A stretch of DNA of 64,000 bases from Lindgomyces ingoldianus (taxonomy: Eukaryota > Ascomycota > Dothideomycetes > Pleosporales > Lindgomycetaceae). The stretch lies in the NCBI RefSeq assembly GCF_010093535.1, contig NW_022985176.1:1080360-1144359 (forward strand), written 5' to 3'. The notes beneath the pieces were generated by a model. The model ran no database searches and was not told the DNA's origin. It worked only from the letters and a program-made list of their open reading frames with translations. Shown piece by piece: positions 55,117 to 64,000 of the stretch. Position numbers and translations under genes: made by a program. The number at the start of each line of letters is the position of its first letter. Position 1 is the stretch's first letter.

Positions 55117-55959
55117 ATGTCCTCAACAAAAGCGGCCCGACTGGGCGAGGAGTGAGCCGACCACCCAGCTGCAGTTCCGGATGTGCTAATGCTTGCCAGA
55201 GTGTGGAAGTAAGTTTCTCCGCCACGCGAGACTCCACCACGAGACACAGCCTCTGACTGCACAAAGGACGCGGGTGGACAAGGTTAGCGCAGAGCTTGTA
55301 ACGTTGACTTACGGCACAATTGTGGCCCAGCTTTGCAAAGATTATGACAACGATTACCCCGAGGTCAACAGGCAACTCGATAGGATGGGATACAACATCG
55401 GGCTGCGCCTAATTGAGGATTTTCTGGCCAAGACCAGCGCTCCCACCTGCTCCAACTTCCGTGAGGTTGCAGATATGATCTCTAAGGTAGACACTCGGGC
55501 GCGCGTGTCCACACATCTAGTCAAGACTCACCGGCGAACGTTAGGTCGGCTTCAAGATATTCCTGAATATCACGCCTACGATTACGAACTGGTCTAGCGA
55601 CAACAAGCAATTCTCCCTGATCCTCGACGAGAATCCCCTTGCCGACTTTGTAGAGCTCCCAGACGACGGCCGAGCGCAGGACGAGCTGTGGTTCTCGAAT
55701 ATACTTGTTGGAGTGCTACGAGGAGCGCTCGAGATGGTAATACTCCTGATTGGCAGTGCTGGTGGAGTCGCACTGCGCCTCTGAGCACTGTCTGCTGCCC
55801 CGGAGCCCAAAAGTTTTGGCTGATCTTGTTGCCGTATAGGTACACATGCAAGTAGAAGCTCACTTCATCAGTGACATTCTTCGAGGCAACGACACCACAG
55901 AGATGAGAATATCTCTGACCCGATACATCGACGACGAAATGCCACCGGACGACGAGTGA
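55117..55959 (+). CDS. BET3: TRAPP complex subunit Bet3 (TRAPPC3)
   Basis: Joined from 55117-55151, 55200-55208, 55267-55486, 55545-55736 and 55840-55959 (191 aa). Bet3 is the core of the TRAPP tethering complexes that act on Rab GTPases in ER-Golgi traffic. Almost every segment is conserved: [75 protein letters not shown] and [14 protein letters not shown]. The Cys in the APTCSNF segment aligns with the acylated Cys68 of the mammalian protein. Exon 2 is only 9 nt and supplies the V-W-K of GEEVWK, which matches GEEIWK in yeast Bet3; skipping it would keep frame but lose that motif. Five exons in 843 bases make this the most intron-dense gene here. Confidence 0.95.
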
Positions 55960-57187
55960 GAGATAATTGCGGGGGAGCACTTATGAATCATGAGGATAGA
56001 TACCCAATCTTCCGGGTCTGGACAATGCATAGGACGGCGTCGAGGGGTACATGATACAATGGCAAATACTTGAAATATCTGACCGGAGACAGCCTTGAGG
56101 AATTGGTGTTGCCTTGGAGTTGAGTGCGCTTGAGCAAGCCTGAGGCCTCTCCCGGTGTCTATCTAGATAATGCGCGGAACCCTCTCGCAAACCTCGCTGG
56201 CCATTCAATGCAGAGCGATGCTAGAGCACTCGATGACGTGCGGGTTCGGCTCTACCTGCATTCGAATATTGAACAAATCGGCCGTGTGTGGGGACAGAAT
56301 ACGCTTTACGTGGATGTCGACGTGGTCTTGATAATCTGTGTTTCAGCGGCCCTGGGGCTAGGTCCCTAACCTGAGGGTCCAAGGGCAGCAACAATCAGCT
56401 GACTCGCCCGCGACGTCGTTGGTTTGTGTCTCAAGTGCGTGCAAAACAGAAGTTTACGCACAGGCAGAAAGTGCACAAGCAAACTGCACTCGTCGCAGGA
56501 GTTTTTCACCTGCGTTGCGCTGCCTGGCGGTGTGGTTGGGCGGCCTGCGATAAATCACGTGGCTGACATGCTAGCGCCAAATAAGGAGGGGAATGGCCTT
56601 CCAGAAGCCTTTTCCCATTTCCCTCCTGACTCTATTACTGTCCCCAGCCTTCGCCGGCCTCCCCTCTGCCCATCGCGCCCATCCCCCGGCGGCCCTGAAT
56701 CTGCCCGCATCGCATCGCGCGTCCAGCGTTGTCGTGGGTTGTGGTGTGTCTCACGCTTTCGTTAGGAGTCGAGAGTTGCGACGGCGGTGATCACGATCCT
56801 CGTAAAGCCTTCTCACCACGCCATCCCGTCGCTAGACCCTGCGTTCCGCGCAACACCTCATCCACCCAGCACCTCAGCATCCTGCGTCCTCTTTCGCAAC
56901 ACCCGCCTTGCGCACGCAGCAGCCATCGCTCGACACCCCCGAGCGCGCTCCACTACCGCCCGCCAGCCCGGCCAGCAAACGACTCGGCGAACCGCCTCCC
57001 GTCCCGAAACCGAGCCCCGTCTTCGCCACGGCGTGTCCATGCTACTATAACCCACACAGCTCAAGCACCGAGGTGCGCACCACGACACCACCCACCTCCG
57101 ATCCCGTGTTGCCCGAGCGCGCTCACATTGCCAGTACCCATCCCTTGCGTCTGACACCGCCGTCGTCTGCGCACCCAGCCCGTCGCC
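55960..57187. other. Intergenic region and long SomA leader
   Basis: No gene is recognised. From about 56,650 to 57,187 the DNA is rich in C with many CCC and CAC runs, typical of a long fungal 5' leader. Overlapping open frames there (56,729-57,154; 56,908-57,384) are products of that composition. A short upstream open frame in the leader could affect translation of SomA. Confidence 0.55.
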
Positions 57188-59599
57188 ATGCAGAGCCAGC
57201 AGATGGCCGCCATGGCCGGCATGAATGCAGCCATGGGCCCCGTCGACGGCACGCCCGTCATGAGCAGCATGCAGCGTCCAGGTGGTCGACCCGACGATCC
57301 GCGCACCAACCTCAACACATACATCTACGACTACTTCATGCGGAACAACTACGGCCGGCTCGCGAAAGCAATGCTCGAATGTGATCTAAAGATGAACCTC
57401 GCCCCGCACACAAAGCCAAGTCCCAGCGGGCGGAATATGAACGGCATGGATTCCATGGACCCTGACGTCAAGGACGACCTCCCCCAGCCCAAGATCCCTG
57501 ATGGCCAGTCCGCCGACAACTCGTTCCTGCTGGATTGGTGGTGCCAGTTTTGGGACATATATCGCGCTGCCCGCGACAAGAACGGCAGCAAGGCTCAGCA
57601 CCAGTACATTGGGCACACCAGGGTAAGACAGCTCCTAGATAACTTTGTCGCCACAGAATGCTGACTACGCCGCAAGCAACTCGCCCATATCCAGAACCAG
57701 CAGCGAGACCAACGCATGCAGATGAACGGCTACCAAAACATGATGCGGGCGGGCATCCCGAACGGCGTGCCAGTCAATGATCTGAAGAGAGCAGCGGCGA
57801 TGAACAATCGCAACCCGTACGTCCTGCCCCACCTTCCTCGTCCGCCACACTAACCCAACCTTCCCCGTGACAGTAGCAACCCCAACCAGATGGCAAATAT
57901 GAACCAGATGAAGTCTCAAATGATGTCTGCACAGATGCAACGAGATGGTTCGGGTATGGACATGAACGGACAACGCCCTCAGTCGCCCGGCTCGACTGAA
58001 AATGCGCCGTCTCCCAATAAGCGGCCACGAGTTGAAGGTAACAATTTCAACGGTCAGCAGATGGGTGTGGCTCGTAGTCAAGGCATGCAGCAGCAGCCGA
58101 TGGGAGCCACCTCCGCAGCGCAGGCTAACCAGATGCTACTCGCAGGAGGGATGAACTCAGGGTTCAACGAATTTGCACCGCAGGCGCAGAATGTGCAGCA
58201 GAAGTCGATAGAGGTATATACCCATAGCCTGGTCCAACAACAAAGAATTGCTTTGAATAACCGTGCGATGGCTCAGGGTATGAATTCTGGCGTCCAAGGG
58301 TCTCCCATGACCCAGCCTGGCCTAGATGGCCAGCAAGAAATCTTCGCTGGCAACATGGTTCGTCCAGGAATGCCAGCAGGAGCCCCGGGTCAGCCAGGCC
58401 AAGGCAACCATGCTTTACAAGACTATCAGATGCAGCTCATGCTGCTCGAACAACAAAACAAGAAGCGACTATTAATGGCCCGACAGGAGCAGGACAACAT
58501 GTCTGCCGGTCCTCATGGGCAGCCACCTGTCGGAGCTCCTGGATTCCCTCCCTCAATGTCACCGCAAGGGAGCAGAGCCGGGCCGTCGCCTAACCCTAAC
58601 GACCAAATCAAACGAGGGACGCCGAAGATGAACCAGCCAGGCTTGCCGGGATCACCAATGGGGGACGCGTCCATGCAGCAAAATCGCAACTCTCCGGCGC
58701 CGAACATGAACTTCGAGCAGATGCCTCCTGGCATGCCTCCGCAGTTCTACAACCCCCAGATGCCGCAGAATCCTATGATGAGGCCGCCAAGCTCACATCC
58801 TGGTGGCAACTTTAATGGACAGCAATTGACCCAGCAGATGGAGCAAATGCGCCATAACGGTGCTATGCAGAACGGCGCCTGGCGCGGGCCACCTCAAGGG
58901 ATGATGCAAAATCAGGGACAACAACTTGGCCCGATGAACACTCCCCAGCAGCAGAGGAACCCAATGCCGCCACCCCCAGCGCCACCTGCTGGTGAGCAGC
59001 CTCGAGCTCAGGAGCCATCCCCTTCACAACCCGCCCAAGCACCGCCTACACCATCCCAGACAAATAAGGCCAATCCAAAGAAAAAGCCTACAAAGGATAA
59101 TAAGGTATAGTAGTTCGCTCCCTATTTACTCGTGAGCAACGTTGATGTTGATTTTAGAAGCCCGCAAAATCGAAAGCGGCAAATACAGGTGCAACTCCAG
59201 CGGCGTCGGGTGAAGAGCCTCCGCCAACTCCAACTCCATCGACTCCGATCACGCCTATGCATCCGAAATCATTCACTGGTCAGAACGGCCAGCCACCCGC
59301 TCAGCCTCAAGCACAACCACCCCCCGCAGCTCCGGCACCACAGCAACAACAGCCCGTGGAGCCTTTTGGGAACATTAGCGGCGAAGTGAGTACTCCCCTC
59401 CCTTGTCACAAGGACATTTTACTAACAGCAATACCAGCCTGATGACTTCGGCATTCTCAATGGTTTTGATGGCTCTGACGCCCTAGAAAACTTCGACTTT
59501 GATTCCTTCCTGCATGTTGGAGATGACAATGGGGCCTTTAGCTCGTTAGGGGGTGACTTTGGCTTTGGTGACGGTGTAGAAGCTGGTGGTGAGCTGTAG
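57188..59599 (+). CDS. somA: SomA / Flo8-type LisH-domain transcriptional regulator
   Basis: Joined from 57188-57622, 57677-57816, 57874-59104, 59158-59385 and 59438-59599 (731 aa). A LisH dimerisation motif lies at about residues 42-70 (LNTYIYDYFMRNN...LECDLKM), followed by the family-specific NSFLLDWWCQFWDIYRAARD. The long middle is rich in Gln, Met, Pro and Asn (NQMKSQMMSAQMQ). The C terminus carries an acidic-aromatic cluster (ALENFDFDSFL) that resembles an activation segment. SomA and yeast Flo8 act downstream of cAMP/PKA to control adhesion and development in the nucleus. An open frame appears to end at 59,110 with DNKV, but GTATAG there is a donor, and two more exons follow in frame. 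Intron 2 ends CAGTAG, so either AG could serve, adding or removing one codon. Confidence 0.9.
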
Positions 59600-61535
59600 T
59601 CTGAAGCTTAGCCCCTACCATTGAAGTGTGTTAGAGTGCACTCCCAAGTCCCCGACGATATATACCCTTTGATTCGCCGGAGAGGGGGTCTTCACCGACC
59701 ACATCAGACCTACATTAGAAGAGGCCAAAACGTCTTATACCCGTCTTTCGACCGAGAGATATTCTTCGGAGCATAGGGATTGGGCAGTGGCTGGATATGG
59801 GCGTCCCGGCGTTTTCTGCTGGCTAATCTTTCGTTGGGCTACACGACGTTGATTATTGGAAACACTTACTTTTCCTCTCACTTGGTTCATTGATATTGGA
59901 AACCGGCTTCTGGGTTCGATTGTCAGGTGTCTTGATCTTCTTGGGTGAGTGAGCAGAAAGATATGAGGTTGTTATACCATATTTACTTCCCTTTGCTCAT
60001 TCTTATCTAATTGGTTTCTGAGAAGTAGGGATGATCTAATCTTGTCTTTGATTTCTCACTCTGCTCGCGATGTTGATGAGGTGTGTGGATCTGATAAATA
60101 TCGGGCGGTGGATGTCCTGTATGTTTGTCTTTTGTGTCCGATGTCAGTGTTCCTCTACTTGCTCTATCTACTGAGATTTTTGTGCTTTGTTGGCAATTCA
60201 TGCTTTCCAAGGCTATGCGGGTGCGAATATCTTATGCTTCTCTTTCTATTCCCAATACCATATCCTTGACTCTTTTATGCCATTTTTGCTTCTTTCTGCT
60301 TGTTTCTTCAATTTGCCGGCGCAGAATGAAGACATTTTTAATTCCGGTTTATTTCCCCAGTTTCTTCTAGAGAGCTTTTCTTCATTGATTTAGCCATGAA
60401 TATATGTTAGCGTTCGATGGTTCCTGTTGGGGGCTCTGGCTTATATAAAAGGGGTGATGGGGATGGATAAGCTGATGAGCTGGTGAGTTGGAGAAGGTTT
60501 TTTATTTATTTTATTTTTATGTTCATCTTTCATCGTCGTGATGAGTTGGTGTGTGATCTCCGTTTGTCAACTTCGGCCAAGAGCAGGAGGCTACAGAGAA
60601 CACCACAAGCCTCCAGGTAGCCTTAGCTAAGACTTATTCCTGCTTAAGCTTCACAGGCAGAGTTTGATTACTGGCATATGGCTCAAATTAACAACCCTGC
60701 CAATGTGTTTCCCTTTTGAGTCTCATTAGATAGAAGGATATATGTCAAGCATTGTCAGGACGCCTCCCATTAGGATTCGCAAGGTTCCGCATTCATGGTG
60801 GGGTAAAGCAGGCCTCATAACAGCCAAGAACACATTTTCCCAGTGAAATGCGGCCCTGCTTGTTTCAGTTTGGCAAAAGAAACCTTACCTAGTACGATGT
60901 TGCAAGCGCGAGGTTGCGTTGAGGTTGATTTTTAAGCCGCAATCCCTGCGTTGCGACGCTTTCAGACTAGCGCAGAGTTCTTTCGACTTCAGCCTTGCTC
61001 CACTATTCCTTCACCACCCCGCTTTTACACCGCCGGCCAATCCAGAACTGAGGCGCAATCACCTCGAGCCAATTACCCCACTAACAGAATCTCTTACTGC
61101 AAGCTTGAAGTACAAACGCGGCACTATGTTAGAGAGTGGTGCCCAGTAGATGGCTATTCATCCTAAGTCTCATGATCCTCAGAAAGCACGGTTTTGGCCT
61201 ATCAAAGAACTGTAAGGTGATCATTTGGCCTTATCTCATGCGCAAGAGCGCCGCGGTGGGGCTCCACAGTAGACCTACAGATCCCAGGTAGCAAGCTTGT
61301 CACATTCCGACGACTCTGCTGCCTAGCACGAGATATGTTTGCTCTGATAAAGCTTATTGAGTTGGTGGCTTGAGGCCGCACACATGGTACCAGTAGGTAT
61401 AAATACGGCTGCACTCTCTTACATTAATTTCTTCATCGCCCATCAGTCCAGCAATTGCTCACCTTCCTCTCAAGCATCCTTCATTATTATTCCATCAAAT
61501 TTCCTTGTCCACTTCTTAAGAGAATCACCCCCAAT
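59600..61535. other. Intergenic region upstream of the AAA ATPase gene
   Basis: The first part should be the SomA 3' end. T-rich stretches occur at 60,150-60,540. No gene is recognised: frames at 60,007-60,393 and 60,919-61,166 are short and without similarity. Several are overlapping frames over the same T-rich DNA. Confidence 0.55.
61398..61405 (+). promoter_or_regulatory. TATA-box candidate for the AAA ATPase gene
   Basis: TATAAATA lies about 130 bases before the chosen start codon, within the usual distance for a fungal TATA box with a leader of about 100 bases. No other such match occurs close to this start. Confidence 0.45.
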
Positions 61536-63236
61536 ATGCCTGCTGCAAAGGATATCCTGACTGCTACCCAAGAGAATGGCAAGTCCTTCTTGGATACCTT
61601 CAAAGAACATTGCAATGGTGTCAGAATTGACACCAAGAACACTGTCTTGAATCTTCTTCGCAAGAACTATCCTGAACACCACATTACCGAAGCAGAAGAG
61701 GGCCGAATTTCTCTCCTCGAGTTCGCTGATGCCGGCCATGCTATGTACATCCTCGATTCTGACGAGGAGTCCTTCAACGCAACGCGCAAATGGCGCTCTG
61801 TCGGCGAGCGTCTCGAGAAGAAACTTCACCCTGGCAAACTTAGTGACGACTACCGCTTCGCCCGCTTTCAATACATTTGGGGGGGCAAAGAGTTCCTCCT
61901 CTATTTCGTCGTTTGGAAGGACATGCTCGAGTCCCAAAATCGTATATTCTACATTCTCTCTCCGCGAAACGAAGGTAATATTGTCGAGGGGCACTGTGTC
62001 GACAGCGACGAGCTAGTGCTCGCTGCTGGCAAATGGACTTCACAACTACACGAGGAGATCTTTGTGTTCGACAACGGATACTGGGAAAAGAGCAAGGACT
62101 TGTGGAAAGCCGTCGAGGGCTCGTCTTGGGAAGATGTCATTCTCGACCCTGAAATGAAGAAGAGTCTCATCGAAGATGTGCAAGGCTTCTTTGATAACCA
62201 GAAACTCTACGCGGATTTCGCAGTCCCTTGGAAGCGAGGGATCATTCTCCATGGCGTTCCAGGCAACGGAAAGACTGTCTCTATCAAAGCTCTCATGTCA
62301 TCTTTATATGGGCGCGGAGATCATATCCCGTCGCTGTATGTCAAGTCATTTGCGGACAAGTGCAATGGCGAAGAGTACTCTATTCGACGCATCTTCCAGC
62401 AGGCTCGTAGCTCGGCGCCGTGTCTACTCATCTTCGAGGATTTGGACAGTTTGGTAGGAGACGATGTACGAAGCTATTTCCTCAATGAGGTAGATGGTCT
62501 TGAGTCTAACGACGGCATTCTCATGATCGGCTCTACGAACCATCTCGACAGACTCGATCCTGCTATCGCGAAACGCCCAAGTCGTTTCGACCGAAAGTAC
62601 CACTTCAAGCTACCCGGTGAGGAAGAGCGCAGCGCTTACACTGCGTACTGGAGGAAGAAGCTCCTCAAGAATGACACTGTGGTGTTCCCCGAGGAACTCT
62701 GTCCAATAGTTGCCCAGCTGACGGAAGGCTTCAGCTTCGCGTACTTGAAGGAGCTCTTCGTTATGGCATTGTTGAGTCTTGTTCGGGGACACAAATTCGA
62801 TGACTTCGAGATCATTGACAAAGATACGGAATCGGAAGAGAAGAAAGAGGAAGCAAACACTAAGGCAGCCTCCGACTGCTGTGGCGACAGTGAGAAAGCC
62901 AAAGTTGAGTCCGAAACGTGTCAATGCAGCAAGAAGTGCGAAAAGTGTGGACTGCTCAAGGAACAAGAAGCCAGGAAACAGGAAGAAGAGGTTGAAAAGA
63001 AAGAGGAAGTTAGGAAGGCCAGGACAGTGATGCCAACCATCGACATCCCGGACCATCTTGTCGATAATCTTCTATTAAGGGTCATTAAACACCAGATTCG
63101 GATCCTACACTCCGAGATGGATAATACGGAAGAGGAGCAATGGCCGTCTGGTAGGAAGACGATGGGTGGCGAGGGCGATGCTGCAGAGGCAAGAGCTCGG
63201 ATGATGATGATGCAGATGAGGCGTAGACGCTGCTGA
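61536..63236 (+). CDS. BCS1-like AAA ATPase of the fungal single-AAA family
   Basis: A single exon (566 aa). The AAA core has Walker A GVPGNGKT (residues 240-247), Walker B LLIFEDLD (297-304, with ED in the catalytic place as in BCS1 proteins), sensor-1 STN (333-335) and the R-finger block KRPSRFDR (346-353). The N-terminal half resembles the pre-AAA region of these fungal proteins and has no clear transmembrane helix. An insertion after the AAA core holds a Cys cluster at residues 448, 449, 462, 464, 468 and 471, flanked by Lys/Glu-rich coiled-coil sequence. The C terminus is basic and Met-rich. Such proteins use ATP to remodel or translocate other proteins; the substrate is unknown. The start at MPAAKD is preferred because an upstream Met at 61,455 adds a non-conserved hydrophobic piece. 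Confidence 0.88.
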   Translation: MPAAKDILTATQENGKSFLDTFKEHCNGVRIDTKNTVLNLLRKNYPEHHITEAEEGRISLLEFADAGHAMYILDSDEESFNATRKWRSVGERLEKKLHPGKLSDDYRFARFQYIWGGKEFLLYFVVWKDMLESQNRIFYILSPRNEGNIVEGHCVDSDELVLAAGKWTSQLHEEIFVFDNGYWEKSKDLWKAVEGSSWEDVILDPEMKKSLIEDVQGFFDNQKLYADFAVPWKRGIILHGVPGNGKTVSIKALMSSLYGRGDHIPSLYVKSFADKCNGEEYSIRRIFQQARSSAPCLLIFEDLDSLVGDDVRSYFLNEVDGLESNDGILMIGSTNHLDRLDPAIAKRPSRFDRKYHFKLPGEEERSAYTAYWRKKLLKNDTVVFPEELCPIVAQLTEGFSFAYLKELFVMALLSLVRGHKFDDFEIIDKDTESEEKKEEANTKAASDCCGDSEKAKVESETCQCSKKCEKCGLLKEQEARKQEEEVEKKEEVRKARTVMPTIDIPDHLVDNLLLRVIKHQIRILHSEMDNTEEEQWPSGRKTMGGEGDAAEARARMMMMQMRRRRC

Positions 63237-64000
63237 GCGCCATCATCAAGGATTCAGTGTAGTGCATGAGCGTGCCACTGTGGTACCTTAAAAATTTGTT
63301 TCAAACAGAAATCGCTATTGAAAATGCTGGCTTTGTTCCATGGTAGGGCTGTCTCTGACGTTCTTTTCCGCCCAAGTGTACACTCGTGCCCCCTGCAAGG
63401 CTACAACACCTCCTCTTCAGAATAACATACATATCTATACCTAAATGATTCAAAATGATCCTTTCTGATACTCCACCCCTACTTTCAATAACCATATAAA
63501 TGTCCTTTCAACTCCTTGTCCGACACCACTCACCACGACAATACCCCAACGCTACATTAACTCTCACAGCCACAATACGCCACACTCAATTTACCCCTCC
63601 GCAAATGAACATCCAAGCTCAATATGACCAAGAAAGCACCATCCCCGTTTCAAAACAGCCGGTTTGTGCAACCTCGAACGTCACTTCTCGTCTCTCATTC
63701 CCAGCACCGCAATCCTGAGACCATCGGCGTTCCGCGGCAATCGCTCGCTATTAATGAAGAATCTGATTGAAGCTTGCCGTCATGCAAGCTTATTTGGATC
63801 AACATATCGGCCACGCCACGCCGTCTTCCCGCCTCGTCAAACCACTCATAGTGCAGCTTGTCTGGGAGACATGGCGCGATTGGTTCGGGACACTGCTACC
63901 CTTCGCTTCGCTACATGGGAGCCCGGGAATGTGAAAGCCGGTTTTTTTATGCCCTGTTCTGAAGGGAGAGGAGAGAAGAGAAAACGGCGCGTTAGGATAC
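63237..64000. other. Right end of the window, no gene recognised
   Basis: The 3' end of the AAA ATPase gene is followed by short frames (63,500-63,718 and minus 63,301-63,495) without domains. The last 200 bases may belong to the promoter of a gene beyond the window. I cannot support any feature here. Confidence 0.5.

Noticed and set aside
56729..57384. Overlapping Pro/Arg/His-rich frames before SomA
   Set aside because: They follow from the C-rich leader and overlap each other in different phases.
57890..59110. SomA ending at 59,110
   Set aside because: The stop lies inside an intron (GTATAG donor); two further in-frame exons carry the conserved acidic end.
63500..63718. 72-codon frame near the right end
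   Set aside because: Short, Ser/Thr/Gln-rich, without domain or splice continuity inside the window.

Overview
The window is nuclear DNA from a filamentous ascomycete (Pezizomycotina). The evidence is short 44-133 nt introns with GT/AG ends and CTAAC/CTGAC-like branch sites, a fungal RPB2, an ascomycete SomA/Flo8-type LisH protein, a Zn2Cys6 regulator, and a repeat block mutated in the manner of repeat-induced point mutation (RIP). I cannot place it to class or species from sequence alone.

Layout. Positions 1-16,306 are a gene-free, mostly very AT-rich block of nested, decayed LTR retrotransposons. The best-preserved one (7,874-15,572) has two LTRs, a GCCTA target duplication, and relics of gag, protease, reverse transcriptase, RNase H, integrase and a chromodomain. 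A 5'-truncated relative lies at 1,165-3,529, and an unrelated gypsy-type remnant lies on the opposite strand at about 3,530-7,600. A 184-bp solo-LTR-like element with its own CAGGG duplication marks the edge of the block. From 16,307 onward the DNA has normal composition and carries genes.

Gene region, left to right: ubiquilin/Dsk2 (-), an NADPH:quinone oxidoreductase-like enzyme (+), RNA polymerase II subunit RPB2 (+), a hypothetical protein (-), the cyclophilin-RRM protein Cyp6/PPIL4 (-), a Zn2Cys6 transcription factor (+), a secreted protein of unknown function (-), a cell-surface class II-like heme peroxidase with a Ser/Thr repeat tail (+), an F-box protein (+), a basic hypothetical protein (+), a multi-span membrane glycoprotein (+), a two-helix membrane protein (-), the U5 snRNP 40-kDa WD40 protein (-), the TRAPP subunit Bet3 (+), SomA (+), and a BCS1-like AAA ATPase (+). 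Most are housekeeping genes (transcription, splicing, vesicle traffic, ubiquitin shuttling). The secreted protein and the wall-anchored peroxidase form a divergent pair that may share extracellular roles, but this is inference. There is no biosynthetic cluster and no defence-island-like system.

The exon structures below were read by hand from splice signals and conserved protein frames, and each joined CDS length is a multiple of three. Points worth a second look are the upstream-pyrimidine dependence of the RIP-type mutations, the perfect insertion signature with an unoccupied paralogous target site, a 9-nt microexon in BET3, a probable GC-AG intron, distal mini-exons in RPB2 and the U5-40K gene, and the peroxidase-adhesin fusion. 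I found no convincing previously undescribed system.
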